Positions 16,201-21,910 of a stretch of DNA of 24,632 bases are shown one piece after another. Source of the stretch: JBBDIO01 sp040880365 (GTDB lineage Bacteria > Chloroflexota > Anaerolineae > Caldilineales > Caldilineaceae); assembly GCA_040880365.1 (NCBI GenBank), contig JBBDIO010000164.1, positions 1-24,632 on the forward strand. The letters are read 5' to 3'. The stretch's first letter is position 1. Every line of letters starts with the position of its first letter. The position numbers were made by a program, and so were the translations under genes. The notes under the pieces were generated by a model, which saw only the letters and a program-made list of their open reading frames with translations, did no database searches and was not told where the DNA came from.

Positions 16201-17013
16201 TTACGGTTGCAAAGTTGTGTAATCACGCGCGATGCCACTTTCGATGGTGACATCGCGCGTGCCAAAGATGATCTGGCGGCTGCCGGCAATGCGCAGATGG
16301 TCGTTGCCCTCGGCGTCGGGACGCCAGATGCGGCGACCCCATTGCAACCCGCGGCGGTGGCTTTTTTCGACTGCCACGCTGAACCGCGCGCCGTTTAACC
16401 AATGGCGCAAAAAGGTGGATAGGCTCGGTTCGGGCAGCCAGTTGACGCCACACGCGCCGTTGACCGTCTGTGCGCCCAGGCGCAACCAGGTGGGGGCAAG
16501 GCTGACCCCATAGCAGTTGACCCCATAGACCATGCGCAGCCTGAAGGCATGGGGATTGTGGCGATAGATGGTTTCCAATTGTCCAAAGGTGGCGGCATCC
16601 ACATGGGTCTGGTCAAGATAGCCGACCAGAGACCCCGGTCGTCCATGCACCAGTAACAGCATATCTGTGAGATAGTCGGAACCCAGGTCTACGAGCGCGT
16701 CCACCAGGTGTGCGCCTGTGGCGTCGGCATCTTCCAGCACAATCACCCGATCATAGCGCGTATAGGCCCCATGCCACCACAAGAGCAGTTTGGCATATTC
16801 CTCTGTCACAAAATCAATTGTGTTCTGGGTCCATTGGGGCAGGGGCAATCCGTGGATGTGGCCCACATTTTCCAAAAACACCACCAGCGCGCGCCTGTTT
16901 ACCGGGTGGGAAAGAGCGGGTGTTGGTGTGGGCGAGGGTGATGTCTGGTTGACAGATGGGGCGACTTTGCCGGCATCTTGTGTGCGCATAGGGGGCGCTG
17001 GGGTTGTGGTCAT
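16201..17013 (-). CDS. Possible clan CD (caspase/CHAT-like) protein
   Basis: The 270-residue protein has no family I can name with certainty. After a Thr/Pro-rich N-terminus (1-38) it shows a pattern typical of caspase-fold cysteine peptidases. A hydrophobic strand ends in His-Gly (DMLLLVHG, H123). Some 40 residues later a second strand ends in Cys (RMVYGVNCYG, C167). After it come LGAQTVNGACGVN and FLRHWLNGARFSVAVEKSH, as in CHAT and gingipain-like domains. H123 and C167 would be the catalytic pair. No clear signal peptide is present. It follows the 95-residue gene by 31 bp and is probably cotranscribed with it. If the reading is wrong, it is a hypothetical alpha/beta protein. Confidence 0.6.
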   Translation of the reverse strand: MTTTPAPPMRTQDAGKVAPSVNQTSPSPTPTPALSHPVNRRALVVFLENVGHIHGLPLPQWTQNTIDFVTEEYAKLLLWWHGAYTRYDRVIVLEDADATGAHLVDALVDLGSDYLTDMLLLVHGRPGSLVGYLDQTHVDAATFGQLETIYRHNPHAFRLRMVYGVNCYGVSLAPTWLRLGAQTVNGACGVNWLPEPSLSTFLRHWLNGARFSVAVEKSHRRGLQWGRRIWRPDAEGNDHLRIAGSRQIIFGTRDVTIESGIARDYTTLQP

Positions 17014-17044
17014 GGAAGCTGGGAGAAACTCGAAAACATTCGCG

Positions 17045-17332
17045 TTAATTATTCGAACGCATCAGGCGCACATTGAGGTTGGTGGTGAGTTCGTCCATAC
17101 CCAGGGCCAGGGTTTGCCATTCGCTGGAGTGAAAGATGGTGCGCGCGGTTTCCAGGTCTTCCAATTCTCCGGCGCTGGTGATCTGGGGTGAATTGCCCCA
17201 CACCGTATAGAGGACATCGGACACGCGGAAGCCCAGCCGCGCCAGGCCGGGCGCAAGTTTGTTGACCAGATATTCCTGGGCTTCTTTTTCGCGTCCCTCT
17301 TGCATGTCATAACTGATCGTTACTTTGACCAT
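17045..17332 (-). CDS. Small dimeric alpha-beta barrel-like protein
   Basis: The 95-residue protein, beginning MVKVTISYDMQEGREKEAQEYL, has the beta-alpha-beta-beta-alpha-beta order of ferredoxin-like dimeric barrels (ABM/NIPSNAP-like families). LARLGFRVSDVLYTVWGNSP and ARTIFHSSEWQTLALGM supply the middle strands and helix. The ATG at 17332 is preferred to one at 17452, because the upstream extension looks non-coding and an AAGGAAA lies about 13 bases before it. It is the first gene of a pair with the clan CD-like gene. No active-site residues can be assigned. Confidence 0.72.
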   Translation of the reverse strand: MVKVTISYDMQEGREKEAQEYLVNKLAPGLARLGFRVSDVLYTVWGNSPQITSAGELEDLETARTIFHSSEWQTLALGMDELTTNLNVRLMRSNN

Positions 17333-17588
17333 TGTGGTTTTACTTTCCTTTTCTCTGCAAATCGCTGCAATTCTCCACATTACGATTGGCCGCCAATGTT
17401 TGCGATAAGCTTGCGATGGGCGGGCATGGTGTAGAGACGCTGCCGAGGCCAAACAGGCGGGCGTGCAACTGTTTTGGCTCTGTGTGTATTGTACAAGGGC
17501 TTGGACAAAGAGGACAGTCTGCGATACTACGATTGGGGCGGGGAAGGAAGCTCAGGTCGGTTAGACAGGCTTGATCAGGCAGGCTGAC

Positions 17589-17610
17589 TAGACTGTGTTT
17601 AGACTGTGTT
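17589..17610. repeat. 11-bp tandem repeat after the MFS stop codon
   Basis: TAGACTGTGTT occurs twice head to tail (17589-17599 and 17600-17610), two bases beyond the MFS stop. It lies within the 280-bp gap before the next minus-strand gene. Confidence 0.8.
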
Positions 17611-17612
17611 GG

Positions 17613-18941
17613 CTAATCGGCGGCCTGGGCAGTCAGGGTCAGAGTCTGGGGCAGCGCAGCGCGGGCGTCACGTTCAAAATCTTCGACCTGGATCGCGCGG
17701 AACAACCAGACTGCGACCAGGAGACCCACAATTTCCAGGCTGAAGACAGCAAGATAGCCCACCAGCGGGTTGCCGGTCGCCCACAAAACCAGATCGCGCA
17801 GACCGCCGCTGACGATGTTGCCAATGGCCTGTCCGGCAAAGTTTGCCGCGCCCCACGCGCCCATATAGAGGCCCGCGGCCTGGGGAATGGTCATATCCAG
17901 CATGAAGCTCAGATTGCTGATGGTCATTAACCCGCCGCCCAGCCCCAACAAGACGACTGCGCCCACAAACAAGGTGGCATTCTGGGCCAGGCCGGTGAGG
18001 ATGATGGTGAAAAAGGCGACCGCCGTGACGCCTGCGCCTACATTGGCGGCCCAGCGTTTGCCAAAGCGGCGCACCAGCCAGAATCCGCCCATGAGGGTGA
18101 TAAAAAAGCCCAGCCCCCAGAACGATTTGAGGCGCGAGGTCATGCTGACGGCCATATCCATCGCTTCGGCGCCAAACGGTTCCAGCAAAACGTCCTGGGC
18201 ATGGATGCTGATGAGCACGATGAGCAGATAGACGAAATAGCGTTTGGCAGATGGATTGGCGTTGAGGATTTGAAACGCGACCCGCGGCGAATTGGCGCGG
18301 CGATCTATTTCGACCGTCTCCAGAGTTGTCGCCAGGGCGCGCGGCTCCAGACGCGATGCGCCGAAAAGCACCAGCACCGCCGCGATGAGCCAGATTGCGC
18401 CGAACGCGGTGTAGAGGGCCTCTTCGCTGAACGGGTCCAGCATGGCGGCAATTGCCAGACTGGTGCCGATGGTGCCCAGAATCATGGCGCTCCACATCAT
18501 GCTGATGGCACGGCTGCGCCAGGCAGGACGGTCTGCGCTCAATTCGGTGACCAGCGAAAGATAGCTCACCGAGGCAATATTGACGCCGAGGCCCCAAACT
18601 AGGAACGCACCGACGGCCGCCAATGCCCCAATCATGGGCTGGGCGGCGAAAAGATAGACGGCGTGGCCCGTGAAATAGCCGCCAAATGCAGCCATCAAAC
18701 CGCCGGCCACAATCCACGGTGAACGGCGTCTGCCGCCCAGCGGATGCGCATCGGCCCATGACCCTACGATTACCTGGAGCGGCGAAAGGAGGTAGGGAAA
18801 GGCAACCAGAATGCCGACCCACAGCGCGGGCAGACCCATGTCGGCGATCATGATGCGGTTCAGCGTCCCGGTGACGGGGACTACCGTAATCGAGACGCCT
18901 ACATGCACCATAGTCAGTTGCACAATTTTTCGCCAGTTCAT
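17613..18941 (-). CDS. PucC-like major facilitator superfamily carrier
   Basis: The 442-residue protein has the twelve-span MFS layout. Its opening (TLNRIMIADMGLPALWVGILVAFPYLLSPLQVIVGSWAD) resembles the PucC/LhaA/BCH2 group, in which NRIMI-elG-pA and a long loop with an RRSPWI-type motif are typical. Here HPLGGRRRSPWIVAGG follows at about 66-81. PucC-group proteins assist light-harvesting complex assembly in phototrophs, but distant members occur in non-phototrophs where the substrate is unknown. No bacteriochlorophyll gene is in the window. It has its own promoter placed for a leaderless transcript, and no Shine-Dalgarno. Confidence 0.8.
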   Translation of the reverse strand: MNWRKIVQLTMVHVGVSITVVPVTGTLNRIMIADMGLPALWVGILVAFPYLLSPLQVIVGSWADAHPLGGRRRSPWIVAGGLMAAFGGYFTGHAVYLFAAQPMIGALAAVGAFLVWGLGVNIASVSYLSLVTELSADRPAWRSRAISMMWSAMILGTIGTSLAIAAMLDPFSEEALYTAFGAIWLIAAVLVLFGASRLEPRALATTLETVEIDRRANSPRVAFQILNANPSAKRYFVYLLIVLISIHAQDVLLEPFGAEAMDMAVSMTSRLKSFWGLGFFITLMGGFWLVRRFGKRWAANVGAGVTAVAFFTIILTGLAQNATLFVGAVVLLGLGGGLMTISNLSFMLDMTIPQAAGLYMGAWGAANFAGQAIGNIVSGGLRDLVLWATGNPLVGYLAVFSLEIVGLLVAVWLFRAIQVEDFERDARAALPQTLTLTAQAAD

Positions 18942-18948
18942 GGCGAAA

Positions 18949-18977
18949 AATATAGCATAGATTTACTTAGGTTCCAA
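18949..18977 (-). promoter_or_regulatory. Promoter of the MFS gene, placed for a leaderless mRNA
   Basis: On the minus strand TTGGAA (18972-18977), 17 bp, TATATT (18949-18954). Counting from the -10 box, transcription should begin near 18942, one base before the ATG at 18941. No ribosome site would be in the transcript. Confidence 0.6.
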
Positions 18978-19046
18978 TATTTTTAGATAGATTTTGTGGG
19001 GATTTCCGAAGGCGCATGGAGATGCGATGATGCACTGCCGGTTCGC

Positions 19047-20810
19047 CTAGAGCCAGTCGAGCAGGTCGGGTGTGGTTTCCAGCACCAGATCTACATCGCG
19101 CAGGTCGTTTTCGCGCCCCAGCCCGCACAGCACGCCCGCGGTCGCCATCTGTGCCGACCGCGCGGTGCGCAGGTTGAGGTCGGTATCGCTCACGACCAAC
19201 ACCTGGTTGCGCTCCAGTTCCAGGGTGGAGATCACCAGTTCCAGCGGTTCGTTGGCCGGCAGGAGGTTGCGCACGCGTTCCCGATCTACGATCAGGGCGA
19301 AATGAGCCGGATCAATATCGGCGCGGCGCAGAAAGGTGCGGATTTCGTCGCGGTTGCGTGTGGAGATCAGCACCAGCCGATAGCGGACTGCCAGCGTTTC
19401 TATCATGTCGGGCACGCGGGGGATCGTCTCTAGTGAGCGGGCAGGCGGGAAGCCGCGCGCGAGATCCAGAAAAGGCTGGAAGCGCAGCAGTTGCAATTCC
19501 AGCCTGACATAGCGGGATATGCTGACGGTGGAACTGACCATGCCCTCGGCGATCATCATCATCCGGCGTGCGATGTCGCGGCGGGTGGCGGGAGCCAGGA
19601 TGCCATCGAGCCAGGCCAGATGCGTTTCGACCCAATCCTGGGCATAGCGATCCGGTTTAGCCAGCGTACCGTCCAGGTCGAAGAGGATGGCTTCGATTTT
19701 GCGCCCGGCGATCAACCCGGGGATGCGAACGCCGGACTGGGGCGAGATGATGGGATCGAAGGGTTCCAGATCCAGCAGTTTGCGGTAGAGATAGGAGAGT
19801 ATGCTGCGCACTGAGGCAATGGTAGGCGCGGCCAGCAAAAGCCCCAGAAAGCCAAAGACCATTGTGCCGGTGATGAGGCCCACAAATGTGACTGCGGGAT
19901 GCAGCTGAATGCGGCGCCCGACCAGACGCGGGATTAGATAGATGCTTTCAATCTGCCCGATGACAAAATAGATGCCGGCGACAATCAGGGTAAAGCCCAG
20001 GTTGCTGACCGGTAGCCAGGTGGAGCCTTGAAACAAGGCCACGGCGCTGCCGATGGTGCCGCTGATGGCGGGACCGAGCGAGGGTAGAAATTCCATGACA
20101 CCGGCCAGGAGCGCCAGCCCCCCGGCATTGGGCATCCCCACAATCGAGAGTGCGATCCAGGTCATGGTGCCCACGGTGATGCCCAGGATCAACTGGCCGC
20201 GCAAAAACGCGTGCCAGATGAGGCCAATCTCCTGGGCCAGCAGGCGGGCATCTTCCTGATAGTCCAGGGGAATCTGTTCCAGCATGAGCCGCTGGAGCTT
20301 GTAGAGATCTTTGAGTACCCAGAAGGTGAGGACCAGCACATAGACGAACGAAAGCAGCCCGGTGGTCAGGCCGCGGGCGATGTTCAACGGGTTGCCGATG
20401 GAAACCAGAATTCCGCTGACCGCTTCGCCGGCCTGGATCAAGAGATCGTCCAGCGAGAGTTCGTAGGCGCCCAACAACGGTATGGGGCCGGAAGGGAGCG
20501 ATTCGAGCAGTTGATCCAGTGTATCTGTCAGCGCGGCCAGGAGATCGTCGCTGCGAGGCGCCAGAATCAGAGGGCCGGTGGCGATGGCGGCAATCAGCAT
20601 GACGAAAACGACCACAATTGCCGCGCCGCGCGGCCAGCCGGTGCTGCGTTGGATCCAGTCGACGGGATAGCCAAGAACAAATGCCAGCAGGAACGCAACC
20701 ACGGTGGGTGCGATCATTTGGCGGAAGGTCACCAATACGACAATTGTCAGGAGCGTAAGGCTCGCCGTAACGATTATCTTGGTGACGTTATTCCAACGCC
20801 GTGAGCTCAT
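19047..20810 (-). CDS. AI-2E-family permease fused to a HAD hydrolase
   Basis: The N-terminal part of this 587-residue protein is a polytopic membrane protein of the AI-2E/PerM family. It has FLLAFVLGYPVDWIQR early, a long outer segment, and the typical late motifs FLPSLGPAISG, GQIESIYLIPRLVGRRIQLHPAV and FGFLGLLLAAPTIA. From about residue 372 a complete HAD-type hydrolase follows: ILFDLDGTL with the nucleophile D378 and acid D380, LVLISTRNRDE as motif II, and VVSDTDLNL as the acidic motif IV. No stop or frameshift separates them. The start at 20810 is chosen because the next ATG upstream (20861) would overlap the peptidase gene; it lies 8 bp after that gene. Substrates of both halves are unknown. 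Confidence 0.88.
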   Translation of the reverse strand: MSSRRWNNVTKIIVTASLTLLTIVVLVTFRQMIAPTVVAFLLAFVLGYPVDWIQRSTGWPRGAAIVVVFVMLIAAIATGPLILAPRSDDLLAALTDTLDQLLESLPSGPIPLLGAYELSLDDLLIQAGEAVSGILVSIGNPLNIARGLTTGLLSFVYVLVLTFWVLKDLYKLQRLMLEQIPLDYQEDARLLAQEIGLIWHAFLRGQLILGITVGTMTWIALSIVGMPNAGGLALLAGVMEFLPSLGPAISGTIGSAVALFQGSTWLPVSNLGFTLIVAGIYFVIGQIESIYLIPRLVGRRIQLHPAVTFVGLITGTMVFGFLGLLLAAPTIASVRSILSYLYRKLLDLEPFDPIISPQSGVRIPGLIAGRKIEAILFDLDGTLAKPDRYAQDWVETHLAWLDGILAPATRRDIARRMMMIAEGMVSSTVSISRYVRLELQLLRFQPFLDLARGFPPARSLETIPRVPDMIETLAVRYRLVLISTRNRDEIRTFLRRADIDPAHFALIVDRERVRNLLPANEPLELVISTLELERNQVLVVSDTDLNLRTARSAQMATAGVLCGLGRENDLRDVDLVLETTPDLLDWL

Positions 20811-20818
20811 GGGGAGAG

Positions 20819-21697
20819 TTAGAACACCTTCAATTGGTTGAGCGGCCAATAGCGCAGCCATACGCGGCCCAATATGGTATCTCGGCGAATGGGGCCGAAC
20901 GCCCGGCTGTCGTTGCTGTTTTCCCGATTATCACCCATGACAAAATAGGTGAGTGGTCCCAGGGTGATGAGGGGACTGCTTTGGAAGCCCAGATCGTGGG
21001 GAAACGGTTCGGGAATGGGCGCGCCGTTGACAAAGACTTCGCCATGCCGAATTTCTACTGTTTCGCCGGGCAATCCAATAACGCGCTTGACCAATAGCTC
21101 TTCCATGGTGGGCAGATCCAGCACGACAATATCGTGGCGCTGGGGGGCGCGCAGTTGATAGCTGAGTTTGTCGATGATCAAACGCTCGTGCTCGTGGAGA
21201 TTCGGCTCCATGCTTTGCCCATAGACTACCGTCGCCTGGGCCAGAAAAAGATGCACAAGTAAGGCCAGAATCATGGCGGGGACAATGACTTGCAGACTTT
21301 CGGTAAGCAGCAACCGCCAGAGTGGGCCGGGGTAGGCTGCGCTTTCAATATCTGCTGGTTCAATATCTGCCGGTCTGATATCAATATCGTCATGCCATGC
21401 ATCGTCATGCGGGGCATCGCCATAGGGTCTGCCGTCAGATTGACTGCGCCCATAGGATGAACTGTGGCCCACATGCGTGTCTGTATCTGTATGAGAGCTG
21501 TCGCGCACAGGATTGTGGGCGCGCTCACTGTTGAACGGCTCTGCAGGGAATTGTTCTTCCCGCGTGTTTTCGGGGCGCGCCTGGGAGTTTTGCCCGTGAG
21601 GGTTTTGCGCCAGTGGCTTCCCGGTTATGTAGTTTGACGCGCGCGGGCGAAAAGGTCGTTGATTGGGTTGCATGTGTTCCGAAGATCGTTCACTCAA
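20819..21697 (-). CDS. lepB: Signal peptidase I with long N-terminal extension
   Basis: Type I signal peptidase removes signal peptides from exported proteins at the outer face of the membrane. The catalytic Ser is S162 in VVYGQSMEPNL and the Lys base is K204 in ELLVKRVIGLPGE; the GDNRENSNDSRAFG box follows. One membrane span lies at about 134-157. Before it stand some 125 polar residues rich in His, Asp, Ser and Arg, far longer than usual and presumably cytoplasmic. They include a short IRPADIEPADIES repeat. The frame opens with TTG at 21697; the ATG at 21673 is a good alternative. It is followed closely by the permease-HAD gene and is divergent from the GH3 gene. Confidence 0.93.
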   Translation of the reverse strand: MSERSSEHMQPNQRPFRPRASNYITGKPLAQNPHGQNSQARPENTREEQFPAEPFNSERAHNPVRDSSHTDTDTHVGHSSSYGRSQSDGRPYGDAPHDDAWHDDIDIRPADIEPADIESAAYPGPLWRLLLTESLQVIVPAMILALLVHLFLAQATVVYGQSMEPNLHEHERLIIDKLSYQLRAPQRHDIVVLDLPTMEELLVKRVIGLPGETVEIRHGEVFVNGAPIPEPFPHDLGFQSSPLITLGPLTYFVMGDNRENSNDSRAFGPIRRDTILGRVWLRYWPLNQLKVF

Positions 21698-21764
21698 GAC
21701 GACAATCTGCCATCAGGCCGCCATCTACTGTCTGTCTTCTATCGCGTATAAGCAGCGGTCCCCG

Positions 21765-21807
21765 TGCTGTCATAATGCGCTGTCGTATAATGTGCTGTCA
21801 CAATAAA
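21765..21807. repeat. Three imperfect CTGTC-ATAAT direct repeats
   Basis: TGCTGTCATAATG (21765-21777), CGCTGTCGTATAATG (21778-21792) and TGCTGTCACAATAAA (21793-21807) stand head to tail in the region between the divergent peptidase and GH3 genes. The middle copy contains a perfect TATAAT. They could be operator sites; no matching -35 box is evident. Confidence 0.6.
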
Positions 21808-21875
21808 GTATAGCGATGGGATGCGGATTGGCAAAACCAGAAACAGGGCCAAGTCGCATTCGGTTTGCAAATGGT

Positions 21876-21904
21876 TTGCCAAGCCTATTTTCGCTCGCTA
21901 TACT
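21876..21904 (+). promoter_or_regulatory. Promoter of the GH3 gene, placed for a leaderless mRNA
   Basis: TTGCCA (21876-21881), 17 bp, TATACT (21899-21904). The normal distance from a -10 box puts the first transcribed base at 21911, the A of the ATG. No Shine-Dalgarno is present. Confidence 0.72.
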
Positions 21905-21910
21905 AGGCCC

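Noticed and set aside
14784..16289. 501-codon open frame on the minus strand
   Set aside because: Antisense to the cNMP-domain gene and runs through the bidirectional terminator; the translation has no recognisable domain.
17674..18822. 382-codon open frame on the minus strand
   Set aside because: An out-of-frame shadow of the MFS gene on the same strand; Arg/His/Gly-rich with no membrane spans.
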